64,000 nucleotides of DNA. Origin: Planctomyces sp. SH-PL14. Lineage in GTDB: Bacteria; Planctomycetota; Planctomycetia; Planctomycetales; Planctomycetaceae. Position numbers and translations under genes: made by a program. Shown here one piece after another: positions 20,023-28,636 of the stretch. Numbering within the stretch: the first letter of the stretch is position 1; the number at the start of each line of letters is the position of its first letter. The stretch covers positions 7,396,001 through 7,460,000 of the forward strand of contig NZ_CP011270.1 of NCBI RefSeq assembly GCF_001610835.1. The letters run 5' to 3'. A model generated the notes under the pieces. It searched no databases. It worked only from the letters and a program-made list of their open reading frames with translations, and was not told where the DNA came from.

Positions 20023-20796
20023 CTACAACGGCTGACTGATCCCGCCGTCCTTGCGGACTCGCCAGAAGTGGATCGCAATCAGGAGCGATACCACGACCGG
20101 AATGGCCACGCAGTGCAGGATGTAGAACCGGTTCAGCGTCTCCTCACCGACGGTGCGGGCCCCCAGGAGGAGGAACCGCGCGTCGCTGGCGTTCGTGATC
20201 AGGTCGTAGCCTCCAATGTTCAGCAATTGGAAGCCGGGGCCTTCATGTCCCAGGAAAGGATGGGCGCGGGCCATGTTCGAACCGACGGTGATGGCCCAGA
20301 TCGCCAGCTGGTCCCACGGCAGCAGGTAGCCCGTGAAGGACAACAGCAATGTCAGAACCAACAACAGGACCCCGATGACCCAGTTGAACTCCCGCGGAGG
20401 TTTATAACTCCCCGTCAGGAACACCCGGTACATGTGGAGCCACACCGTGATCACCATGGCGTGGGCGCCCCAGCGGTGGATTTCCCGCATGATGCCGAGC
20501 GTGGTGACGTCGCGGAGGGCCCGGATGTCCGTGAACGCCCACTCAAGAGTTGGGCGGTAATAGAACATCAGAAGGACGCCGGTCAGGCTTTCGACCAGGA
20601 ACAGGAAGAAGGTGACTCCTCCCATGCACCAGGTGTAGGAGAGGGCGATCCCCCCCTTCTGCACCGAGACCGGATGGAGGTGCAGGAAGAAGTTGGTCAG
20701 CACGACCACCATCCGGTTACGCCGATCGTACGGCGCCGGGTGGCGGAAGATGCTTTTCCAGATTTGTGACTGACGAATGTACTCGCCGACAGACAT
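20023..20796 (-). CDS. Cytochrome b N-terminal domain (b6-like)
   Basis: A 257-residue membrane protein with four main helices binding the two b-type hemes. HRWGAHAMVITVWLHMYRVF contains one His pair (spacing 14, as in b6-type proteins), and RFYILHCVAIPVVVSLLIAIHF contains the partner His residues. GYLLPWDQLA is the conserved stretch near the quinol site. ATG 20796 has AAGGGA upstream. The gene lies between the Rieske protein and the C-terminal half of cytochrome b, the classic order of bc/b6f operons. Confidence 0.94.
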   Translation of the reverse strand: MSVGEYIRQSQIWKSIFRHPAPYDRRNRMVVVLTNFFLHLHPVSVQKGGIALSYTWCMGGVTFFLFLVESLTGVLLMFYYRPTLEWAFTDIRALRDVTTLGIMREIHRWGAHAMVITVWLHMYRVFLTGSYKPPREFNWVIGVLLLVLTLLLSFTGYLLPWDQLAIWAITVGSNMARAHPFLGHEGPGFQLLNIGGYDLITNASDARFLLLGARTVGEETLNRFYILHCVAIPVVVSLLIAIHFWRVRKDGGISQPL

Positions 20797-20867
20797 CACT
20801 GTCCCTTCGGAGACCGAGGCGTTGAACAACCGAAGCCGTGAAGACGAACGACGTGACTACCGAGACA

Positions 20868-21881
20868 TCAGGCGATGCGAACGAACGATTTGGGATCCTG
20901 CCACTGACCGAGCTCGTCCTGGAACTTGACACTCTTGTCGACTTCCAGCTGTCCGTCGGGCGACAGGCTTAGACCGACGCGTTCCAGCGGCCGGGGGGCG
21001 GGCCCTTCGAAGTTCACACCCGTGATGTAGAAGCCCGAGCCGTGGCACGGGCATTTGAATTTCTGTTCCGCTTCGAGCCAGCTGGGCGTGCAGCCGAGGT
21101 GCGTGCAGACCGATGAGAGGGCGTAGATCGCGGGAGCCCCGTCGAACTCTGTGTTGACGATGTAGACGCCGCGGGACGGCTTGAACTTCTCGGAGACCTT
21201 GCCGTACGGATAGTCCGACGGCGGCCCGATCTTGAACCGGGAGGGGAGTTCGAGGACCGTGTTCGGCATCATGAACCGGGCGATCGCCAGCGACCAGACG
21301 CCGCCGATCGCCGCGAGGACGGTCCATGCCAGATAGTAGGGAACGGCAATGGCCGCGAGCATGGCGGCGGGGAAGCTCCGCCGCGTGACCGGAGCGGCGT
21401 CTTTCTTGCCCGGAGCCCCCTTGGCGGGAAGCTTGGGCTTGGCAGGGGCGGCTGCGGTGGCGACCGCGCCAGCGGCTGCCGGCGTGGCTTCGGCCTGCTT
21501 GACCGCCTTCAGCATGTCTTGAACGGAGGGACGGTCTCCAGATGCGGCGGCAGCAGCGGCCGCCGGTTTGGCTGCGGCGGGCTTTGCTGCGGGGGCGGCG
21601 GCAGCCGGAGTTGCGGCCGCGGGGGCGGCGCCTCCAGCGGCGGCCTTGTTGGCCCGGATGGCGGCCATGATCTCGGCCGGAGACTTGGGCTTGTCAGCAG
21701 GGGCCGCAGCCGGAGGACTCGGGGCGGCGGCTGGCGCAGGTGCGGATTCCGCGGCGGCCGGGGCCGCCTCCGCAGCGGCGGGAGCGGGCGTTTCGGGCGG
21801 AGGAGCCGCTCCTCCTGCGCCGGCTTTGGCAGCCCGAATTTTGGCCAGGATGTCCGCTGGTGATGGTTTCTGATCGGCCAT
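20868..21881 (-). CDS. Rieske iron-sulfur protein with Ala/Pro-rich N-terminal extension
   Basis: A 337-residue protein. The C-terminal half is a standard Rieske protein: one membrane helix (about 175-200), box I CTHLGC (259-264) and box II CPCHGSG (277-283), giving 2Fe-2S ligands Cys259, His261, Cys277 and His280 and a disulfide Cys264-Cys279. The first ~165 residues are an Ala/Pro linker with three copies of a short amphipathic motif: SPADILAKIRAAK (7-19), SPAEIMAAIRANK (67-79) and SVQDMLKAVKQAE (119-131). This extension would lie in the cytoplasm. It is the first gene of the 15-gene respiratory block, so the promoter is expected in 21882-22224. Confidence 0.94.
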   Translation of the reverse strand: MADQKPSPADILAKIRAAKAGAGGAAPPPETPAPAAAEAAPAAAESAPAPAAAPSPPAAAPADKPKSPAEIMAAIRANKAAAGGAAPAAATPAAAAPAAKPAAAKPAAAAAAASGDRPSVQDMLKAVKQAEATPAAAGAVATAAAPAKPKLPAKGAPGKKDAAPVTRRSFPAAMLAAIAVPYYLAWTVLAAIGGVWSLAIARFMMPNTVLELPSRFKIGPPSDYPYGKVSEKFKPSRGVYIVNTEFDGAPAIYALSSVCTHLGCTPSWLEAEQKFKCPCHGSGFYITGVNFEGPAPRPLERVGLSLSPDGQLEVDKSVKFQDELGQWQDPKSFVRIA

Positions 21882-22224
21882 ATCGAGATGGGAGCGGCTG
21901 GGCTGGTGGAATGTGTACGGCGACGGGACTCGCTTTGAGAGCGCTCTGCTGGACGGGGCCCACGGCAGACGCTCCTCCTGCCGGAGGCCGGCTTCCGCGA
22001 GGCAGAACACTGCACACTATTCGATCACTGCTTCATCGAATGATGGCGGGCGGATTCCGGAGCGGCAATCGAGCCGTTTCAACGCCCGTTGATTTCTCAC
22101 GATCAGGAAGCGCAAGCCTTTCCGGTTCTCGCCTCAGCGACGAAAGGGTGAGCGCTGAGGGCTGGGCGTTTCGAGTTGAAGGAATGAACGGGCGTGATCA
22201 GGGGACTGACGTCCCCCGCTCGCC
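21882..22224. other. Intergenic region upstream of the respiratory operon
   Basis: A gap of 343 bp between the gcvT stop and the Rieske start, both on the minus strand. It should contain the promoter of the respiratory operon, but no convincing -35/-10 pair is visible. The end next to gcvT holds the GGGGAC hairpin (annotated separately). No open frame in it looks coding. Confidence 0.5.
22194..22224 (-). repeat. GGGGAC hairpin element, copy 1 (after gcvT)
   Basis: Read on the minus strand, the gcvT TAG is followed at once by GGCGAGCGGGGGACGTCAGT and then CCCCTGATCA. The core GGGGACGTCAGTCCCC folds as GGGGAC/GTCCCC. The same string follows three other genes in this window (33561, 38299 and 51230). 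There is no T-tract, so it is not a simple intrinsic terminator. Confidence 0.8.
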
Positions 22225-23313
22225 CTACGCTCGTTTGTAGAACGGGAGCGAGACCACCTTGGCCTCTTCGTGGGTTCCGCGGATGTCGATCTGGAGCGTC
22301 GTGCCGGGTGCCGACAGCTCGGTCGGGACGTAGCCCATGGCGATCGAGACCCCCAGCGTCGGCGACTTCGTACCGCTGGTCACGTCGCCGACGGGCTCTC
22401 CGTTGTGGACGATCGGCATCTTTTCCCGCGGGATCCGCGGCGTCGCGAGGCGCAGGCCGACACGGGTCTTGCCAGTCGGGTGGGACTGGATCTGCTGAAG
22501 CGCTCCCTTGCTGATAAAGTCCGCGGGTTTCTTGATTTTCACAGCGAAGGCGAGTCCCGCCGTCAGCGGATCGATCTCCTCACTGAGTTCGTGGCCATAG
22601 AGCGGCATTGCCGCTTCGAGTCGCAAGGTGTCCCGGGCCCCGAGCCCACAAGGGCGGCTGCCGGCGAGGGCTGTGGCGGATAGGAGTTTTTCCCAACCCT
22701 TTATGGCGTGGGAGTTTGGGAGAATTATTTCGAAGCCGTCTTCCCCGGTGTAGCCGGTCCGGCTGACGTAGCCGGGGACGCCGCAGACTTCCGTTTCCAG
22801 CGCGGAGTAGTACTTCATGTCGACGGTCGCCGCGCTGACGAGGTTGTCGATCAGCACCGCCGCTCGCGGCCCCTGGACTGCGAACATGAACGTGTCGCGG
22901 GTCAGGTCGGTCATCTGGCAGTCGAACGACCGACCGTGGTGGATGACCCAGTTGACGATCTTCTCGCGGTTCGAGGCGTTGACGACCAGGAGGTAGTGGG
23001 AGTCGAAGCGGTAGATCAGGACGTCGTCGAGGATTCCGCCCCGCTCGTTGCAGACGAGCGAATAGCGGACATCTCCGACATTCAGCTTTGAGACATCGTT
23101 CGTGCAGATCCGGTCCAGCAGAGCCGCCGCCTCGGGGCCCTCAAACCGCAGCCGGCCCATGTGGGCGATGTCGAAGATCCCGGACGAGGTCCGCACCGCG
23201 TTGTGCTCGTCAACGAGCGTCGTGTACTGCACCGGCATCTGCCAGCCCGCGAAGTCGACCATCCGGCCGCCGTGGGAAACATGCCAGTCATACAGGGCGG
23301 TGCGCAAACTCAT
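22225..23313 (-). CDS. gcvT: Aminomethyltransferase, glycine cleavage system T protein
   Basis: The T protein releases ammonia from the aminomethyl-lipoyl H protein and passes the methylene group to tetrahydrofolate. It has 362 residues, normal for the family. Conserved features include HGGRMVDFAGWQMPVQY, SGIFDIAHMGR, the folate-site Asp region of TNDVSKL, SRTGYTGEDGFEI, and GLGARDTLRLEAAMPLYGHE. ATG 23313 has GAGG 7 bp upstream; upstream in-frame starts would add non-conserved sequence. gcvH and gcvP are not adjacent, though T, H and P genes are often clustered. Confidence 0.95.
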   Translation of the reverse strand: MSLRTALYDWHVSHGGRMVDFAGWQMPVQYTTLVDEHNAVRTSSGIFDIAHMGRLRFEGPEAAALLDRICTNDVSKLNVGDVRYSLVCNERGGILDDVLIYRFDSHYLLVVNASNREKIVNWVIHHGRSFDCQMTDLTRDTFMFAVQGPRAAVLIDNLVSAATVDMKYYSALETEVCGVPGYVSRTGYTGEDGFEIILPNSHAIKGWEKLLSATALAGSRPCGLGARDTLRLEAAMPLYGHELSEEIDPLTAGLAFAVKIKKPADFISKGALQQIQSHPTGKTRVGLRLATPRIPREKMPIVHNGEPVGDVTSGTKSPTLGVSIAMGYVPTELSAPGTTLQIDIRGTHEEAKVVSLPFYKRA

Positions 23314-23533
23314 GAGAACCTCATCCTGGGGAGACATGACAGTTTCGCACAGTGCGTTCAGGCTGTCAGCCCTCAGGGGGCAGCTGTCGGGAAGGAAAGC
23401 TGGCCCGGTCTCGTGACTTCCCCAAGCGGCTCGACCGATTCGCCGCGACATCGGCGGCGCACGGACCTCCGCCACGCCCAGGAGACGAAGCTCCGTTTCA
23501 CGAAAGCCTTGAACGGGCGCCGGAACGCGGCTC

Positions 23534-24544
23534 TCAGTCAATCAGCGCTGTCGTTTCTTCGAACCCGTACATCAGATTGAAGTTCTGCACCGCGACCCCG
23601 CTGGCCCCCTTGATGAGGTTGTCGAGGACCGCGAAGACCAGCACCTTGCTGCGGACCACCCGGACCGTGATGTCGCAGTAGTTCGTCTGCGCAACGTCCT
23701 TCGTCTTCGGCAGTTGCTCCGTGACGCGGATGAACGGCTTTCCGGCGTAGAAGCTCCGGACGGCCGCGAGCAGCTCTTCCTGCGTGGCCGGCTTGAGGCG
23801 GTCGGCGTAGATCGAGGCCAGGATCCCGCGGTCCATCGGGACGAGGTGTGGGGTGAACAGCACCTCCACCCCTTCCCGGCTGACGTCGCTCAGGACCTGT
23901 TCGATCTCCGGCGTGTGCCGATGGTTCCCCACGGCGTACGGGGACAGGCTTTCGTTGCACTCGGCGTAGAGCGTGTTGAGCTTGGGGGTCCGCCCTGCCC
24001 CGGAGACGCCGCTCTTGGCGTCGATGATGATTCCGGTCGGCTTGATGAAACCGCCGCACAGCAGGGGGGCCAGGGCCAGGATCGACGTGCTGGTGTAGCA
24101 GCCCGGGTTGGCGATCAGCTTCTGGCCGGGGATCTTTTCGGCGTAGAGCTCGGGGAGCCCGTAGACCGTGGCGGCGAGTCGGGCCGAGTCGGTGTGGACG
24201 TGGCCGTACCACTGCTCGTAGACCGCCGGATCTTTGAGGCGGTAATCCGCGCTCAGGTCGATGACCCGCAGTCCGGCGTCGAGGAGGCGGGGAATCGCTT
24301 CCATGCTGGCGACGTGCGGCAGGCAGCAGAAACAGACGTCCGCCCGCTCGGCGAGCTGCGCCGGGGAGAGGTTTTCCAGGCGAAGGTTGAGCCGGCCGCG
24401 AAGAAGCGGATGGATCTCGGAGATGTGGCCGGTCTCGCTGCGGCTCGTCACCGCCGTCACCTGCACCTCGGGATGCCGCAGGAGGATCCGCAGGAGTTCG
24501 AGAGCGGTGTAGCCGGTGGCTCCCTGGATGGCGACTCGAATCAT
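23534..24544 (-). CDS. argC: N-acetyl-gamma-glutamyl-phosphate reductase
   Basis: The third step of arginine biosynthesis: NADPH reduction of N-acetylglutamyl phosphate to the semialdehyde. The 336-residue length fits ArgC type 1. The nucleotide-binding motif [18 protein letters not shown] is at the N-terminus. The catalytic Cys is in ANPGCYTS, and the active-site His lies in [11 protein letters not shown] and [11 protein letters not shown]. The C-terminal [16 protein letters not shown] is typical. No Shine-Dalgarno site is seen. No other arg genes are nearby. Confidence 0.96.
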   Translation of the reverse strand: MIRVAIQGATGYTALELLRILLRHPEVQVTAVTSRSETGHISEIHPLLRGRLNLRLENLSPAQLAERADVCFCCLPHVASMEAIPRLLDAGLRVIDLSADYRLKDPAVYEQWYGHVHTDSARLAATVYGLPELYAEKIPGQKLIANPGCYTSTSILALAPLLCGGFIKPTGIIIDAKSGVSGAGRTPKLNTLYAECNESLSPYAVGNHRHTPEIEQVLSDVSREGVEVLFTPHLVPMDRGILASIYADRLKPATQEELLAAVRSFYAGKPFIRVTEQLPKTKDVAQTNYCDITVRVVRSKVLVFAVLDNLIKGASGVAVQNFNLMYGFEETTALID

Positions 24545-24552
24545 TGGCGGCG

Positions 24553-24590
24553 GGGGACTAGGGATGAGGGACTAGAGGCTAGGGACGGAG
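24553..24590. repeat. Short-word direct repeat (GGGACTAGGGATGAGGGACTAG)
   Basis: A stretch of about 38 bp built from the words GACTAGGGA and TGAGGGACTAG, just upstream of argC. The same words occur at 55185-55272 upstream of hemE. Confidence 0.65.
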
Positions 24591-24756
24591 CGAACCCGGA
24601 ATCATATCCGAGTGGTCCGTGCGCTGAAACGGGCGGCGGGGGCGGCGGGTATTTCGCTTGGAAGTCCTGCCGGGATGCGGCAGACTTCGTTTGACGGTGT
24701 GCGACTTCTCATTCGACTGCTGGTTTCGATCGTGGGGTTCGATCATGGGAGCTGCC

Positions 24757-25974
24757 ATGGGCTTTCGCGTCTGGACACTCGGCCTTGTCCTCCTGGTTCA
24801 CGTTGGCTTCGTGCGGGGGGAAGATTTCCGCGAATCGGCGGCGGGGGTCGCGGCGGAGTCGCGGACGATCGCCCGGTGCGGGGCGGGGTGGCTGGAAACG
24901 ATCGGCGGGTACCCCGTTCTGCATCTCAAGGGGACTCCTTATGAGATGGGGTACCAGCATGGGGCTCTGCTCAAGGACGCCGCGACCCGCAACCTCGGCA
25001 ACATTGTTCAGATGATGACGGAGCGGGAGCTGGTGAAGCTGGGGCCCGTTGCAATCCGTCCGCGGGATGCGGTCCGCTCGATCGAGGCGGTCCAGCGGAA
25101 GTATGTGCCGACCGCTTACTACGAAGAGATCGCGGGACTCGCGGCCGGCTCGCAGCAGAAGTATGAGGAGGTCCAGACCGCCAACTTCCTTCCCGAGCTG
25201 TTTCACTGCAGCGGGTTCGCGATCATGAACTCCGCGACGGAGGACGGAACGCTCTATCACGGCCGCGTCCTCGACTACGCGGTGGACTGGGGGCTGCAGG
25301 AGCATGCGGTCATCATCGTGGCGGAGCCGAAGGACGGGATTCCGTTTGTGAACGTGTCGTATGCCGGGTTCGTCGGGTGCGTGACCGGGATGAATGTCGA
25401 GCACGTCTCGATCGGGGAGATGGGTGGCGGCGGGATCGGGCACTGGACGGGGGTGCCGATGGCGTGGCTGGTCCGGCAGGCGCTTCAGCAGGGGCACTCG
25501 CTGGAGGAGGCGATCTCGGTGTTCGAGAAGTCGCGGCGGACGTGTCAGTATTTCTATGTCGTGGCCGATGGTGAGACGAACGAGGCGGTGGGGATGGAGG
25601 CCTCGTGGAACCGGTTTGAGGTGATCCGGGCTGGTGAGAAGCATGCGCTCTTGCCGGAGCCGGTGGCGGACTGTGCCCTGCTCTCTGCGGGAGACCGCTA
25701 TCGGGAGCTGGTGCGGCGGGCGAAGGAGGGGCATGGCAAGTTCACGGCCGAATCCGCTCTGCGGTTGATGGACCGGGGGGTGGCGATGAAGTCGAACCTT
25801 CATAATGTGCTGTTTGAGCCGAAGACGACGCGGTTCTGGGTTTCGAATGCGGGTCCGGACAAGCAGCCTGCGGCGGAGCGGCCGTATAAGGCGTTTCAGT
25901 TGACGGAGCTGTTGGAGCGGCGGCCGGACGTGAAGGCTGCGGAGATTCCGCTGGTTGTGCAGGCCGCGCGCTGA
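24757..25974 (+). CDS. Exported C45-like Ntn hydrolase (acyl-CoA:6-APA acyltransferase family)
   Basis: A 405-residue protein. ATG 24757 is preceded by GGAG at 6 bp and gives a signal peptide (hydrophobic core WTLGLVLLVHVGF, likely cut before EDF). The fold is suggested by GTPYEMGYQHGALLKD, by ELFHCSGFAIM, where the Cys would become the N-terminal nucleophile after self-cleavage, and by YHGRVLDYAVDWG. These are hallmarks of the peptidase C45/AAT family, which processes itself and hydrolyses amide bonds. The substrate is unknown; an exported amidase is the safest reading. Repeat copy B starts 27 bp after the stop. Confidence 0.85.
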   Translation: MGFRVWTLGLVLLVHVGFVRGEDFRESAAGVAAESRTIARCGAGWLETIGGYPVLHLKGTPYEMGYQHGALLKDAATRNLGNIVQMMTERELVKLGPVAIRPRDAVRSIEAVQRKYVPTAYYEEIAGLAAGSQQKYEEVQTANFLPELFHCSGFAIMNSATEDGTLYHGRVLDYAVDWGLQEHAVIIVAEPKDGIPFVNVSYAGFVGCVTGMNVEHVSIGEMGGGGIGHWTGVPMAWLVRQALQQGHSLEEAISVFEKSRRTCQYFYVVADGETNEAVGMEASWNRFEVIRAGEKHALLPEPVADCALLSAGDRYRELVRRAKEGHGKFTAESALRLMDRGVAMKSNLHNVLFEPKTTRFWVSNAGPDKQPAAERPYKAFQLTELLERRPDVKAAEIPLVVQAAR

Positions 25975-26000
25975 GGATCGGTTGGCTCACGTCCTCTGCC

Positions 26001-26311
26001 GGGTCCAGGGGCACCCTGGTGGGGAGTGCAGAGGGGCAACGCCCCTTTGCCCGCCGGAGGCCGTCTCGTCGGAAACCATCGGAAGGAGTGCGTGTCCAAG
26101 CGCGGACAACGTGTCGTATGCCCCCTCACCAACCCGCGGGGATCTCGAAGCGAGCGGTCAGTCCTCAACGCCGGTACGACAAAGGGGACATCCGTTGTTC
26201 ACCACGGTTCCTCACAGGAGTGCCTCCGGCGGCAAGGGGGTGAGACCCCCTTGACCCCAGGCTGCCGTGGCATGTTGGGTTTGAGCTATCAGAGCTGCGC
26301 CGGCAAGGACG
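26001..26311 (+). repeat. Dispersed structured element, copy B
   Basis: Nearly full consensus: GGGTCCAGGGGCACCCTGG, AGGGGCAACGCCCC, TTGCCCGCCGGAGGC paired with GCCTCCGGCGGCAAG, core GTGTCCAAGCGCGGACA, last hairpin AAGGGGGTGAGACCCCCTT, then GTTGGGTTTGAGC and CCGGCAAGGACG. It begins 27 bp after the C45-like gene and has the same orientation. Confidence 0.9.
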
Positions 26312-26413
26312 GTGTTTGAGCAAACAATTGCTCCATTTCGGCGGCATTGCGTGCCACCCGGGAACGGCCGATACTCCCCGATTCTTCCGTTCCCCGACCG
26401 ACAAGCCCCCACG

Positions 26414-27397
26414 ATGACCGAACAGGACCGCTCCGACGACGAACCCCAGGATCCGACCCTCAACGAACTGGCGTTCGATCTGGTCCACCAGATCCTCACC
26501 GCCACCGAAACCATGCGCGTCGAGCCGGTCGAAACCAAGACCGGAGCCATCGTCCTCGACTTCGGCGTCGAAACCACCGGAAGCCTCGGAGCCGGACTCG
26601 CCCTCTCCGAAGTCTGCATGGCCAGCCTCGCCGACGTGAACGTCGTCGCCGGCGAAGTCGCCGGCGTCGGCTGGCCTCACCTCTACGTCCAGACCGACTC
26701 CCCCCTCGAAGCCTGCCTCCTCAGCCAGTACGCCGGCTGGAAGGTCTCCGTCGGAAAATTCTTCGCCATGGGCTCCGGCCCCATGCGCTCCGCCGCCGGC
26801 CGCGAAGAACTCTTCAAAGACTTCGGCTACCGCGAGTCCGCCATCGGCGTCGTCGGCGTCCTGGAATCGGGCGAACTCCCCGGCGACGACGTCGTCCGCT
26901 ACATCGCCGACAAGTGCGGGATCACCGAAGACAAGGTCGCCCTCCTCGTCGCCCCGACGGCGAGCATCGCCGGCAACATGCAGATCGTCTCCCGCAGCAT
27001 CGAGACCGCGCTGCACAAGATGCACGCCCTCGGCTTCGACGTCGCCAACGTCGAAGCGGCCTGCGGCTGGGCCCCCATCCCCCCCGTCGCCGCGGATGAC
27101 TTCGCCGGCATCGGCCGGACGAACGACGCCATCCTCTACGGCGGCCGCGTGACGCTCTGGGTCGCCGGCGAGGACGAGAACATCTCCGACATCGGCGCCC
27201 AGATCCCCTCCTCCGGCTCCCCGTCCTACGGCAAGCCGTTCCGCGACATCTTCGAGGACGCCGGCCGGGACTTCTACAAGATCGACCCCAACCTCTTCAG
27301 CCCGGCCGAAGTGGTCATCCACAACGTCGAAACGGGCAAAGTCTTCGTCTACGGCAAGACGAACCACGAGGTCCTGCGGCGGTCCTTCGAGTTCTGA
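26414..27397 (+). CDS. mch: Methenyltetrahydromethanopterin cyclohydrolase
   Basis: A cytoplasmic enzyme that interconverts methenyl- and formyl-tetrahydromethanopterin in the methanopterin-linked C1 pathway. The 327-residue length and the motifs NELAFDLVHQIL, DFGVETTGSLGAGLALSEVCM, SGPMRSAAG and GRTNDAILYGGRVTLWV are those of Mch. Planctomycetes are among the few bacteria outside the methylotrophic proteobacteria known to carry this pathway. No other pathway gene (fhc, mtd, fae) is in the window. ATG 26414 has no clear Shine-Dalgarno site but starts the family-length protein; an upstream in-frame start at 26312 would lie at the edge of repeat B. Confidence 0.93.
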   Translation: MTEQDRSDDEPQDPTLNELAFDLVHQILTATETMRVEPVETKTGAIVLDFGVETTGSLGAGLALSEVCMASLADVNVVAGEVAGVGWPHLYVQTDSPLEACLLSQYAGWKVSVGKFFAMGSGPMRSAAGREELFKDFGYRESAIGVVGVLESGELPGDDVVRYIADKCGITEDKVALLVAPTASIAGNMQIVSRSIETALHKMHALGFDVANVEAACGWAPIPPVAADDFAGIGRTNDAILYGGRVTLWVAGEDENISDIGAQIPSSGSPSYGKPFRDIFEDAGRDFYKIDPNLFSPAEVVIHNVETGKVFVYGKTNHEVLRRSFEF

Positions 27398-27405
27398 GAA
27401 GAGAC

Positions 27406-27540
27406 TTAAACACCAAGACACCAAGAGGGCACAAAGGACACCAAGAGAAGACGTGCCGGGGCAGAGAAATCAGCGTCCCCTGCCCTCCCCCTCTTCTCTT
27501 CTTCGTGCCCTTGGTGCCTCCTTTGTGTCTTTGTGTTTAA
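27406..27540. repeat. Large inverted repeat of ACACCAAG words
   Basis: The left arm TTAAACACCAAGACACCAAG continues with GGGCACAAAGGACACC and GAGAAGA. The right arm is nearly its reverse complement, ending CCTTTGTGTCTTTGTGTTTAA. The arms are about 47 bp with a ~40-bp loop. It sits 9 bp after the mch stop and could act as a bidirectional terminator or be a miniature mobile element. Confidence 0.8.
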
Positions 27541-27672
27541 CTCCGCCCCCGCCAGGGCTTACACGGCGGCCGGAAAAGTTTCCGGATTCCTCCCAAGATT
27601 TCGATTCCTCGAGCGAATAGCTGGGTGTCACCAAGGTTTCGGTGTCCAAGCCGTTTTGTGAGGGGATCAGTC

Positions 27673-28482
27673 ATGGTCAGGAAATTGGCAATCAGCGCGG
27701 CGACCGTGGCCGCCGTCGGGGCTCTCGTCTTCGGCAGGGACGCCGTCAGCTATGTCCGCACCGGCTGTGCGTCCGTCCGCAGCGCCGTCCGGTCGGAAGT
27801 CCCGGTCGAGTTCGAGATCCAGCGGGCCCGGCAGGAGACGCAGCAGCTCGTCCCGGAGATCAAGCGGTCGCTGCATGTGATCGCCCGCGAACAGGTTGAG
27901 GTGGCCCAACTCGCCGCCGCCCTCGAGCGGAAGTCACAAGCCCTGGAATCCCAGGAAGAGGCGATTCTCTCCCTGAGCGGCGACCTCAAGTCCGACAAGG
28001 TGCAGTTCGTCTACGCCGGGAACAAGTACAACCGCAAGGAACTGGAGAAGGACCTGACGCAGCGGTTCAACCGCTTCAAGGTCGCCGAGGACACCCTCAA
28101 GAAGGAGCGGGAACTCCTCGCGGCCAAGGAAAAGGCTCTCGCGACGCATCGCGAGACGCTCGAAGGAATGCTCTCCCAGAAGAAGGACCTGGAAGTCGCC
28201 CTGGAGCGGCTGCAGGCCCGCCTGCGGACCGTTGAAGCCCGCAAGACCGTTGCCAGCCTCGACATCGACGACTCCAAGCTCGCCCAGGTCAAGACGCTCA
28301 TCAGCGAGATCGACCAGCGGCTCGACGTGGAGGACGCCGTCCTCGACGCCGAGGGGAACTTCAGCGACCTGATCCCCGTCGAGAAGCATGTCGAAGAGTC
28401 GGTCGACATTACGTCACGCATCGACGAGCACTTCTTCAAGCCGGGGGTTCCGGAAGCCCAGGTTGCTGCGAATCCGGAATGA
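27673..28482 (+). CDS. Membrane-anchored coiled-coil protein, function unknown
   Basis: A 269-residue protein with an N-terminal hydrophobic segment (about residues 6-22) followed by almost continuous heptad-like helix (about 45-235) rich in Glu, Lys, Leu and Gln, and an acidic C-terminus. ATG 27673 has AGGGG upstream. No enzyme motif is present. It precedes the membrane Ser/Thr kinase gene by about 150 bp in the same direction and might be part of the same unit. PspA- or phage-shock-like proteins have a similar coiled coil, but no specific signature is seen. Confidence 0.75.
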   Translation: MVRKLAISAATVAAVGALVFGRDAVSYVRTGCASVRSAVRSEVPVEFEIQRARQETQQLVPEIKRSLHVIAREQVEVAQLAAALERKSQALESQEEAILSLSGDLKSDKVQFVYAGNKYNRKELEKDLTQRFNRFKVAEDTLKKERELLAAKEKALATHRETLEGMLSQKKDLEVALERLQARLRTVEARKTVASLDIDDSKLAQVKTLISEIDQRLDVEDAVLDAEGNFSDLIPVEKHVEESVDITSRIDEHFFKPGVPEAQVAANPE

Positions 28483-28636
28483 TCCGCAGCGAACTGCCGA
28501 CCGTTGCGATAATGCAGTCGCGGCGGTCGGCCTTGGTTCGGCTGTTCGCGAGGAATATCGTTGAGGGCGAAGGGATTCGCCTGGGACCGGAATGAAGCGG
28601 ACGTGGTCGGGAGCGGTCACTGAGGGGGAGGGGCGG

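Noticed and set aside
25955-26254. Short open frames inside the dispersed element that look alike in several copies
   Set aside because: The similarity comes from the repeated DNA. Frames shift between copies through indels and starts differ, so a conserved protein is not supported. They would appear as false hypothetical proteins in automated annotation.
27406-27540. Possible CRISPR-like array because of repeated ACACCAAG words
   Set aside because: The words are too short, lack spacers of constant length and form one palindrome; no cas gene is present in the window.
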